Below are positions 1 through 4,850 of a stretch of DNA of 10,131 nt, one piece after another. Source of the DNA: Parcubacteria group bacterium CG_4_9_14_0_2_um_filter_35_11 (GTDB taxonomy: Bacteria; Patescibacteriota; Minisyncoccia; Minisyncoccales; GCA-002788555); the NCBI GenBank assembly GCA_002788555.1, contig PFRL01000005.1, positions 1 through 10,131 on the forward strand, written 5' to 3'. The notes beneath the pieces were generated by a model. The model was not told the origin of the DNA. It did not search any database and saw only the letters and a list, made by a program, of their open reading frames with translations. The position numbers and the translations under genes were made by a program. Each line of letters starts with the position of its first letter. Position 1 is the stretch's first letter.

Positions 1-20
1 ATGTTAGAAATTGTTAGCGA

Positions 21-47
21 CCGAGCATATAATATTTATGTGCTCGG
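21..47. repeat. Short inverted repeat at left edge
   Basis: A perfect 7-bp inverted repeat, CCGAGCA at 21-27 and TGCTCGG at 41-47, encloses a 13-nt AT-rich loop. It is GC-rich against an AT-rich surround and lies outside any gene. It may be a hairpin belonging to whatever lies beyond the window's left edge, or a satellite of the larger repeat at 67-240. There is no U-tract on either side, so I do not call it a terminator. Confidence 0.45.
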
Positions 48-66
48 GAGCGTTACTATTTCTTAC

Positions 67-240
67 ACCCCGCACCAATTTTGCCAGAGAATTAGTTATC
101 TTAATAACCAAACGTTGGAAAGGCAATATTTTACTCTGGCGGCACACGGGAGCCGAATAGGCTCAAGTCCGCCTAAGGCGGACTACACTATTCATTAGAG
201 TGTGCCGCAAGACAGCTGTTTTGCAAAATTGGTGCGGGGT
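67..240. repeat. Nested inverted-repeat element (branched hairpin)
   Basis: An outer perfect 18-bp inverted repeat (accccgcaccaattttgc at 67-84, its exact reverse complement at 223-240) encloses further pairs. These are a 9-bp pair GCGGCACAC (139-147) / GTGTGCCGC (200-208), a GAGCC/GGCTC hairpin at 150-164, a GTCCGCC-TAA-GGCGGAC hairpin at 167-183, and a weak GTTAT/ATAAC hairpin at 95-108. The pairs are nested and do not cross, so one branched secondary structure is possible on either strand. The outer arms share ACCCCG and a TAAA flank with the CCCCGTTAG hairpins elsewhere in this window. The element lies downstream of ftsW and contains no convincing ORF; a plus-strand frame at 1-198 runs straight through the stems. 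It could be a MITE-like repeat, a structured RNA or an elaborate 3' end; the sequence alone does not decide. Confidence 0.7.
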
Positions 241-244
241 AAAG

Positions 245-294
245 GTTTTGTTACCGCTCAGACTTTGCCTTCGGCTCGTCTTCGTGGACAAAAC
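245..294. repeat. Compound hairpin just after ftsW stop
   Basis: GTTTTGT (245-251) pairs with ACAAAAC (288-294). Inside this lie AGAC (260-263) / GTCT (278-281) and GCC (267-269) / GGC (273-275), so a stacked hairpin with small internal loops is possible. It begins 3 nt after the ftsW stop on the minus strand. It may act as a 3' end for the ftsW transcript, but the stem is AT-rich and there is no good U-tract, so a terminator role is only a guess. Confidence 0.35.
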
Positions 295-297
295 ACT

Positions 298-1407
298 TTA
301 TACTGTTCTTTTTGAAATATTGATTAAAATACCAAGGCCAATAAAAGACGAGATAAGGGCCGATCCACCGTAACTTATAAAAGGTAAGGGCAAGCCGGTA
401 AAAGGAATTAATCCGCAAACTGCCATAATATGGACAAATCCCTGAATTTCTATCCAGGAGATAATTCCTATGGCCAAGAGTCGAGAAAAATTATCAGGAG
501 CCCTCTTTGATATTATAAAGCCCCGCCATAAAATTAGCAAGAATAAGAGGAGAATAATAAGAGACCCTATAAAACCAGTTTCTTCAGCCCAAACAGCAAA
601 AATCGTATCACCCATCGGTTGAGGCAAGTAATTGTACTTTTGGATTCCATTACCAAAGCCCCTGCCGAATATTCCTCCCGAGCCCAAGGCAATTAAAGAT
701 TGATTTACCTGATAACTCATTCCTAAAGAATCCTCCTCTGGGTGCATAAAAGTCATAATTCTCTCTTTCTGATGAGGGAAAGTTAAAAATCCTATACCAA
801 GACAAAATACGCCCATTAAAATTAAAAGAAAAATATGTAAAAGGTTAGCTCCGGCAGCAAAAAACATTAAAAGAGCAATAAGGCAAATAATTCCTAAGGT
901 CCCCATATCTGGTTGGAAAAAGAGCAAAATTACGAAAGGGACCAAGATAATTAAAAATGGTTCAAAACTTTCCTTAAAATTTTTGATTTCCCCTTCTTTT
1001 ACTTTCTTCTCCAAAAGAGCGGCAAGATAGACAATGAGGGCAAGTTTTGCAAACTCTGACGGTTGAAAAGTAAATGAGCCCACCTCTAACCAACTGGCTG
1101 CTCCACCGGCTTGAAAACCAAAGCGAGGGATAAAAACTAGAATCAAAAATATCAAAGATATTATAAAGAACAAGACAGCCAGTCCCCTTAAAAATCTCAA
1201 AGAAAATTTTGAAAAAATATAAGCCAAAAGACATCCTGGCAAGAGACCATATAAAATCTGATGGGATAAATAATAAATAGGGCTTCCAGTTTTCTCCAAA
1301 GAAATCCAAGAAGAAGAACTAAAAAGCATCAAGAATCCTAAGAATACCAGGACGATAAAACTCCACAAAAGAAGATAATCAGGTTGGTGAGAAAAAGATT
1401 TTTCCAT
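298..1407 (-). CDS. ftsW: FtsW-type SEDS peptidoglycan glycosyltransferase
   Basis: A polytopic membrane enzyme of the SEDS family, which polymerises lipid II into glycan strands with a class B PBP at the septum. The 369 residues hold about ten hydrophobic segments and the family landmarks: WLEVGSFTFQPSEFAKLAL at 106-124, QPDMGT at 165-170, NQSLIALGSGGIFGRGFGN at 235-253, and LPLPFISYGGSA at 339-350. The conserved acidic residue of the large extracytoplasmic loop is D267 in MGDTIFAVWAEETG. The QPSE and TGLPLPFISYGGS motifs fit FtsW/SpoVE better than RodA, but FtsW and RodA are hard to separate without a tree. The length is typical. It starts 12 nt after the stop of the PLP-enzyme gene, so the two are probably co-transcribed. 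No Shine-Dalgarno is visible before the ATG. The MurD-like ligase a little upstream serves the same pathway. Confidence 0.93.
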   Translation of the reverse strand: MEKSFSHQPDYLLLWSFIVLVFLGFLMLFSSSSWISLEKTGSPIYYLSHQILYGLLPGCLLAYIFSKFSLRFLRGLAVLFFIISLIFLILVFIPRFGFQAGGAASWLEVGSFTFQPSEFAKLALIVYLAALLEKKVKEGEIKNFKESFEPFLIILVPFVILLFFQPDMGTLGIICLIALLMFFAAGANLLHIFLLILMGVFCLGIGFLTFPHQKERIMTFMHPEEDSLGMSYQVNQSLIALGSGGIFGRGFGNGIQKYNYLPQPMGDTIFAVWAEETGFIGSLIILLLFLLILWRGFIISKRAPDNFSRLLAIGIISWIEIQGFVHIMAVCGLIPFTGLPLPFISYGGSALISSFIGLGILINISKRTV

Positions 1408-1419
1408 ACCAAAAGAACT

Positions 1420-2349
1420 TTAATTGTCCCATTTTTTACCACTTAAAATTATAATAGCATTTTTTATCTCTTTTACCTTATAAACTTGTAAAAATCCCTC
1501 AAAAGCACAAATGCCTTCAATCGATGTTTTAATTTTAAAGCAGGATAAAAAATCCTGAGCCCTTTTTGTTTCTTTTGGCAAGATTTCTAAAATTTTCCCT
1601 TTGCTTTCTTTTACTAGTTTTTTAATCTCTACCCCTCTTTTAATCTTATCTATTTTTACCGGATAAAAACGGGGTAGTTTTTTGAGGAAATTTTTTGCTA
1701 CCAGGAACCTGAAACTCTCCCCCATCCCGATTAAGGAAGAGCCACTGGAAGAAAAACTAAAAATAGCTAAATCCTCCAATTTTTCATTTTCTAAAATCCT
1801 TTCAAATATTTCAAATCCAATTGATTTAAAACCCTCAAAAGAATATATATCAGAAGAAGGAGTTAAATTATAAATCTTTTTTGCTTTTGAAAATTCCTGA
1901 CATCTTTTAGTCGGTTCTTTTTCGAGAAAGATTTTTTCAGGATTAAAGGATTTAATTTTCTTTAATATTTTTTCTCTTTTTTCTTTTGATTTGGGCCTGG
2001 GATGAAAAAAAATAAAGAGCTTTAAATTGGCTTTATGGCAAAGGGCAGCGGCGGCTAGGGCGGCATTTCCAGTCGAAGAGATAGAAAACTCTCTCTTCCT
2101 ATTTTGCCAAGCCCGAGATATTTGATAAGCCAAACCCCTCACTTTAAAGGAGCCCAGAGGATTCAAGTCCTCTCTTTTTAAATAAAAATTGGGAAGGTTA
2201 AGTTTTCTACCCAATTTTGAAAAATTCTCTTCTTTCGTCCACCCCTCGCCCAAAGAAAGACGAAATTTTGATTTAACTGGTTCTTGGTAAATCTTATTGT
2301 ATCGCCAAATGTTAAAACATTTTTCATCAATTAAATCTGAAAATCTCAT
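1420..2349 (-). CDS. Threonine-synthase-like PLP-dependent enzyme (fold type II)
   Basis: The 309 residues resemble threonine synthase and related fold-type-II PLP enzymes. SLGEGWT at 32-38 matches the N-terminal ThrC signature. YLKREDLNPLGSFKVRG at 56-72 holds the expected Schiff-base lysine (K69). SSTGNAALAAAA at 91-102 is the substrate-carboxylate loop. FEGFKSIGFEIFE at 171-183 matches the ThrC stretch that usually reads EGxKTIAFEI. ILSGKKWDN closes the protein as in the usual TGxGxKD ending. It is shorter than most ThrC (350-500 aa), has V where ThrC usually has D after the lysine (GSFKDRG), and its phosphate-binding loop is serine-rich (SFSSSGSSLIGM, 198-209) instead of glycine-rich. The substrate is therefore uncertain: threonine synthase, a deaminase-like or lyase-like activity, or a derived role. 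No other threonine-pathway gene is in view. It is first gene of a unit with ftsW. Confidence 0.8.
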   Translation of the reverse strand: MRFSDLIDEKCFNIWRYNKIYQEPVKSKFRLSLGEGWTKEENFSKLGRKLNLPNFYLKREDLNPLGSFKVRGLAYQISRAWQNRKREFSISSTGNAALAAAALCHKANLKLFIFFHPRPKSKEKREKILKKIKSFNPEKIFLEKEPTKRCQEFSKAKKIYNLTPSSDIYSFEGFKSIGFEIFERILENEKLEDLAIFSFSSSGSSLIGMGESFRFLVAKNFLKKLPRFYPVKIDKIKRGVEIKKLVKESKGKILEILPKETKRAQDFLSCFKIKTSIEGICAFEGFLQVYKVKEIKNAIIILSGKKWDN

Positions 2350-2359
2350 AGATAAAATA

Positions 2360-2389
2360 ATTATACCGGAAATCTCCGGTTAACTCCAA
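2360..2389 (-). promoter_or_regulatory. Promoter of the PLP-enzyme/ftsW unit, leaderless geometry
   Basis: A perfect -10 TATAAT occupies 2365-2360. A weak -35 can be read as TTGGAG (2389-2384, 18-nt spacer) or TGGAGT (2388-2383, 17-nt spacer). Only 10 nt separate the -10 from the ATG at 2349, so transcription would begin within a few nucleotides of the start codon and leave no room for a Shine-Dalgarno. It follows a strong terminator at 2398-2423, as expected for the start of a new unit. Confidence 0.65.
2365..2380. promoter_or_regulatory. GC-rich dyad in the promoter spacer (possible operator)
   Basis: ACCGGA (2365-2370) and TCCGGT (2375-2380) form a perfect 6-bp inverted repeat around 4 nt. 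It fills most of the gap between -35 and -10 of the PLP-enzyme promoter and is conspicuously GC-rich for this intergenic DNA. A protein bound here would compete with, or in MerR-like fashion twist, the promoter. No matching regulator is in the window. Confidence 0.4.
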
Positions 2390-2397
2390 TTAAAAAA

Positions 2398-2423
2398 CCC
2401 GTTAGAATTTTTTTTCTAACGGG
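2398..2423 (-). terminator. Intrinsic terminator after small membrane-protein gene A
   Basis: Read on the minus strand, CCCGTTAGAA pairs perfectly over 10 bp with TTCTAACGGG around a 6-nt A-rich loop and is followed at once by six T residues (2397-2392). It starts 13 nt after the stop of gene A and lies just before the next promoter. On the plus strand no T-run follows. The stem sequence is shared with the hairpins at 2618-2650 and 6223-6314. Confidence 0.88.
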
Positions 2424-2436
2424 GTAAAAATCTTAT

Positions 2437-2610
2437 TTAGCTTGGAATAGAGATACCCATTTTTTGACCAAGCCAAAGAGAAAAACCAAAGGAGATCAGC
2501 GTCTTTATGATAAAGGGGGAAAAAGGGAGATTGGCCAATGCAAAAAAGAGTGCCAAAAAAATTATCGAAAGAGAGATAATACCAACAATATCTCCTTGAA
2601 GTAATTGCAT
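2437..2610 (-). CDS. Small two-helix membrane protein, copy A (57 aa)
   Basis: An ATG-to-TAA frame of 57 codons encodes a strongly hydrophobic protein with the start MQLLQGDIVG. One predicted membrane helix spans about residues 8-29 and a second about 33-50, joined by a short NLPFSP turn; the tail reads GISIPS. I do not recognise the family. Support that it is real comes from a same-length, gap-free paralogue just upstream (2731-2904; 26 of 57 residues identical, 22 of them in the first 36), a promoter conserved between the copies, and an exact intrinsic terminator behind it. The -10 element places the transcript start near 2659, giving a leader of about 50 nt that contains a hairpin ending 7 nt before the ATG. 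The only SD-like bases (CGGGG) are inside that hairpin's 3' arm. Possible roles such as an accessory subunit of an envelope machine or a toxin-like peptide are open; nothing here decides. Confidence 0.72.
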   Translation of the reverse strand: MQLLQGDIVGIISLSIIFLALFFALANLPFSPFIIKTLISFGFSLWLGQKMGISIPS

Positions 2611-2617
2611 GTGTAAA

Positions 2618-2650
2618 CCCCGTTAGAAAGGACACGGCTTTCTAATGGGG
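2618..2650 (-). promoter_or_regulatory. Hairpin in the leader of gene A
   Basis: On the minus strand, CCCCATTAGAAAG pairs with CTTTCTAACGGGG over 13 positions (one is a non-Watson-Crick A:C on this strand, or G:T read on the other) around a 7-nt loop. It is followed by TTTACAC and then the ATG of gene A. It lies downstream of the gene-A promoter, so it would form in the mRNA leader. The 3' arm CGGGG is the only Shine-Dalgarno-like stretch, so folding could mask the start. It could alternatively be a weak terminator for copy B, as only three T residues follow. Confidence 0.6.
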
Positions 2651-2665
2651 TAAAGTTTAAATAGA

Positions 2666-2694
2666 AGTATATTAAATATTATTGAAAAAATCAA
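2666..2694 (-). promoter_or_regulatory. Promoter of small membrane-protein gene A
   Basis: TTGATT (2694-2689) and TATACT (2671-2666) are separated by 17 nt on the minus strand. The same elements recur in the other duplication unit (2995-2968). The -35 overlaps the duplicated remnant of the mur stop codon. Confidence 0.55.
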
Positions 2695-2730
2695 GGGCTA
2701 GAGACTATTTAAGGGTTAAGTTTCATTTAT

Positions 2731-2904
2731 TTAACCTGGGATAAAAAATCCTAATGACCTCCCAACCAAAAAAATAGCGAAAAGCAAAAACCCCACCTTT
2801 ATGTGAAAGGATAAGAAAGAAAGGTGTCCTAATATAAAAAAGAGCGATAAAAAAATTATTAAAAGAGTGATAATACCAACGGTATCACCTTCGCGTAGTC
2901 ACAT
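2731..2904 (-). pseudogene. Small membrane protein, copy B, with UGA at codon 2
   Basis: This frame has exactly the length of copy A (58 codons including stop) and aligns to it without gaps: GDTVGIITLLIIFLSLFF here against GDIVGIISLSIIFLALFF in A. The ATG at 2904-2902 is followed directly by TGA (2901-2899), and the stop shuts off every upstream start. No in-frame ATG, GTG or TTG occurs until codon 40; only ATT/ATC codons could serve earlier. The remaining 55 codons are uninterrupted, and several identical residues use different synonymous codons, suggesting the frame was under selection until recently. Explanations: recent nonsense mutation, a sequencing or assembly error (CGA or CAA to TGA), or an unusual start. 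Recoded UGA is unlikely because long genes here contain none. The second helix region (37-47) is much less conserved than the first. Confidence 0.6.
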
Positions 2905-2967
2905 CTCAAAACTTTAAGAGAAAAATTTTAAATTAAATTAAGACTATTAGTAATTATACAAGATGAA

Positions 2968-2995
2968 ATTATATTAAATCTTTTTGAAAAATCAA
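2968..2995 (-). promoter_or_regulatory. Promoter of small membrane-protein copy B
   Basis: TTGATT (2995-2990) and a perfect TATAAT (2973-2968) with a 16-nt spacer on the minus strand. The -35 overlaps the TGA stop of the MurD-like gene (2994-2992). A second TATAAT occurs at 2958-2953 without a clear -35. The matching pair in unit A supports it. Confidence 0.55.
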
Positions 2996-4491
2996 GAGTT
3001 AGAAAGTATTTTTAAAAATTTTTTTCTGTTGCCATATTTACTTTGGAAAAAAGCTCCGCTTGGAGAAATCAAAATAATTTCACCTTCTCTTGATTTATCT
3101 TCAGCAATTTTGATTGCTTCTTTTGGGCTGACAACTCTTTTTATTAATTTTCTCTCTTTTTTAGAAAATAATTTTATAATTTTTTTAGAAACACTATCTT
3201 GAAATAAAATCAAATATTTGACGTTTTTTTTGACAAGGGTTGATAATTTCTTATAATTTGATTTTTTATCTTCTCCCCCAGTAATTAAAATTAACTTTTT
3301 CTTATAATCTTTTTTCTTGCCAAATAAAAGAGCCTTGATTGCCATTTCTGTTGACTCAGGAGTTGTTGAGGCAAGATTATTATAATACTTAATTCCTTTA
3401 ATATCCCCAAGATGCTCTAGGCAGTTTTTAGGCCAGCTGAAGCTTTGAATTGCTTTTTCGATAATCTTTGGTTTAATTTTCGCTAAAAAACTTACAGCAA
3501 TAGCCACCAAAACATCTTCCAAATGGCTTTGGGCCTGAAAAGAAAGTTCTTCCTTCTTGATAATGTTAATAACTTTTTTCTTTGTTTTAATTTTTAAATA
3601 TTTACTTTTTTTATCAAAAAATACTCCCTCTTTTAACATTCTCTTTTTTGAAAAGAAAATTGCCTTACTTTTTATCTGATTTGCAAATTTTCTTACTGAT
3701 AAGTCGTCATAATTTAAAATTGAGAATTCTTTTGGTTTCTGGAACAATAAAATTCTTTTTTTAAGTTCCTTATATTTTTTAAAGCTTTCGACTTCATCTA
3801 AGTGGTTCTTACTGATATTTAAAATAACTGCTATAAATGGTGTTTTTGTCAGGCTCGAAGGCTTAGATTTTGGACCCAACAACAAATTTTTATAGCTCAT
3901 TAATTGTCTGTGACTGATTTCCAGAATCAAAAAATCATTTTTTCCCATTCGAGGAATTTTTGAAAGACACTGAACAGCTTTTTTATCATTACCACCATAA
4001 AAAGTATTTTTATTCGATGTCTTGAATATGTGATAAATTAGCCGAGAAGTAGTAGTTTTTCCATAAGAACCAGTGACCCCAATAATCTTGGCTGACGCAA
4101 GAGCAAAGTAAATATTAATTATCCCAAAGAACGGGATTTTATTTTTAATTTTAAAAAGATAGCGATTTTCTTTATACAAAAACCAAGACTGAGGGGCAAA
4201 AATAAAATCAGCTTTATCTATGTCTTTGAGATAATTTTTTTCAAAAAAAAATTTTATTCTTTTTCTGTAAATTGAGAGTTTTGAAATTATTTCTTTTGTT
4301 TCCTTGAGAGAAATTCCAGGGTGATTTTTAATGAAGTCCCTTTGAAACTCAGCTTTTCGTATAAAATCGTGAGCAGTAATATTTCGAAAACCTTGGGTTA
4401 AAAAAAAATCGAGTATTGCCCATCCTTCCAAACCCGAAATGCCTATAATATGAATATTTTTTTGCTTAAATTTTTTAAGATCCATTATCAT
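2992..4491 (-). CDS. murD: MurD-like Mur ligase (UDP-MurNAc-Ala--D-Glu ligase family)
   Basis: A three-domain Mur ligase of 499 aa. Residues 1-125 form a Rossmann-like UDP-binding domain with IIGISGLEGWA at 15-25. The central ATPase has the P-loop GVTGSYGKTTT (138-148, K145), EISHRQL at 191-197, NISKNHLDEVESFKKYKELK at 225-244, and K244 in place of the carbamylated lysine of MurD. The C-terminal domain has the NNLASTTPESTEMAI segment (371-385), ITGGEDKKSNY at 403-413 and ISPSGAFF at 475-482. Overall order fits MurD, which adds D-glutamate to UDP-MurNAc-L-Ala in the cytoplasm. Two loops depart from classical MurD: the DSKATN-type motif lacks its lysine, and the final segment lacks the usual RGDxF. 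Acceptor specificity is thus less certain than the family. Start is either ATG 4491 or ATG 4485; neither has an SD. Only 1 nt separates 4491 from the HIT stop, pointing to translational coupling. Confidence 0.82.
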   Translation of the reverse strand: MIMDLKKFKQKNIHIIGISGLEGWAILDFFLTQGFRNITAHDFIRKAEFQRDFIKNHPGISLKETKEIISKLSIYRKRIKFFFEKNYLKDIDKADFIFAPQSWFLYKENRYLFKIKNKIPFFGIINIYFALASAKIIGVTGSYGKTTTSRLIYHIFKTSNKNTFYGGNDKKAVQCLSKIPRMGKNDFLILEISHRQLMSYKNLLLGPKSKPSSLTKTPFIAVILNISKNHLDEVESFKKYKELKKRILLFQKPKEFSILNYDDLSVRKFANQIKSKAIFFSKKRMLKEGVFFDKKSKYLKIKTKKKVINIIKKEELSFQAQSHLEDVLVAIAVSFLAKIKPKIIEKAIQSFSWPKNCLEHLGDIKGIKYYNNLASTTPESTEMAIKALLFGKKKDYKKKLILITGGEDKKSNYKKLSTLVKKNVKYLILFQDSVSKKIIKLFSKKERKLIKRVVSPKEAIKIAEDKSREGEIILISPSGAFFQSKYGNRKKFLKILSNS

Positions 4492-4492
4492 T

Positions 4493-4831
4493 TTAAATAT
4501 TTTTCATTGGGATTTTCTTTTTCCACCCGCCAATCAGATGTAAATGGATATGAGAAATATGACCCGTCTTTCCAACATTAAAAATTAGTTTGCAAGCTTC
4601 AAAAATCTTTTGTTTTATAGCAATTTCCTTAGCTACAAAAATTAGCCTTCCCAAGAGAGCTAGTTCTTTTTTGTTAAATCTACCTTTCCATTCAATATGT
4701 TGTTTGGGGATGATAAGTAAATGGACAGGAGCTTCGGGATTGACGCTTTTAATTCCTATTACCTCTTCACCTTCGTAGAGAAATTTTGCGGGTATTTTTC
4801 TTTTGGCAATTTGACAAAAGACACAATCCAT
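4493..4831 (-). CDS. HIT-family nucleotide hydrolase (Hint-like)
   Basis: A 112-aa histidine-triad protein. It starts with CVFC (C3, C6), as in zinc-binding Hint proteins, has a conserved PVHLLIIPKQH at 35-45, and the catalytic triad HIHLHLIGGW with H94, H96 and H98. Hint enzymes hydrolyse nucleoside phosphoramidates and adenylates; the natural substrate here cannot be read from sequence. The placement right after hisS is suggestive, since some HIT enzymes act on aminoacyl-adenylates, but that link is inference. It lies 19 nt after hisS and 1 nt before the MurD-like gene, within one operon. The protein ends slightly earlier than many Hint proteins, losing the usual C-terminal tryptophan-rich tail. 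Confidence 0.9.
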   Translation of the reverse strand: MDCVFCQIAKRKIPAKFLYEGEEVIGIKSVNPEAPVHLLIIPKQHIEWKGRFNKKELALLGRLIFVAKEIAIKQKIFEACKLIFNVGKTGHISHIHLHLIGGWKKKIPMKNI

Positions 4832-4836
4832 AATTA

Positions 4837-4842
4837 TCCTTT
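4837..4842 (-). promoter_or_regulatory. Ribosome binding site of the HIT gene
   Basis: AAAGGA on the minus strand with 5 nt to the ATG at 4831. It is the clearest Shine-Dalgarno in the window and contrasts with hisS, clpB, ftsW and the PLP gene, which show none. Confidence 0.65.
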
Positions 4843-4850
4843 AAGAACGT

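Larger units (their letters stand above)
2437..3014 (-). repeat. Degenerate tandem duplication (two units of about 280-290 bp)
   Basis: Unit A covers about 2437-2715 and unit B about 2731-3014. Each contains, in transcription order, the last 20-odd bases of the MurD-like gene, a TTGATT...TATAAT/TATACT promoter, an 80-87 nt leader and a 174-bp small-protein frame. By eye, 2668-2712 and 2970-3014 agree at about four in five positions with one or two gaps, and the two protein frames align without gaps. Leaders diverge closer to the start codon, where unit A has gained (or B has lost) the CCCCGTTAG-type hairpin. The simplest reading is an old local duplication that carried the tail of mur with it. 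Confidence 0.65.

Noticed and set aside
1..198. Plus-strand reading frame of 65 codons
   Set aside because: It runs through the arms of several inverted repeats, has no recognisable protein features and opposes every other gene in the window.
1..297. tRNA gene in the left intergenic region
   Set aside because: The hairpins suggested a cloverleaf, but there is no T-loop GGTTCRA motif, no acceptor stem of the right size and the outer stem is 18 bp.
974..1309. 111-codon minus-strand frame inside ftsW
   Set aside because: It is out of frame within an unmistakable FtsW sequence.
2402..2635. 77-codon minus-strand frame overlapping small gene A
   Set aside because: It is the wrong frame: the 57-codon frame at 2437-2610 has a paralogue, promoter and terminator, whereas this one runs through both flanking hairpins.
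2398..2650. CRISPR or IS element based on the repeated CCCCGTTAG words
   Set aside because: The copies are inverted arms of hairpins with irregular spacing, there are no regular spacers, cas genes or transposase, and no target-site duplication could be identified.
2899..2901. UGA recoded as glycine or tryptophan (alternative genetic code)
   Set aside because: Around 3,200 codons of conserved genes in the window contain no in-frame UGA, which recoded genomes would use freely.
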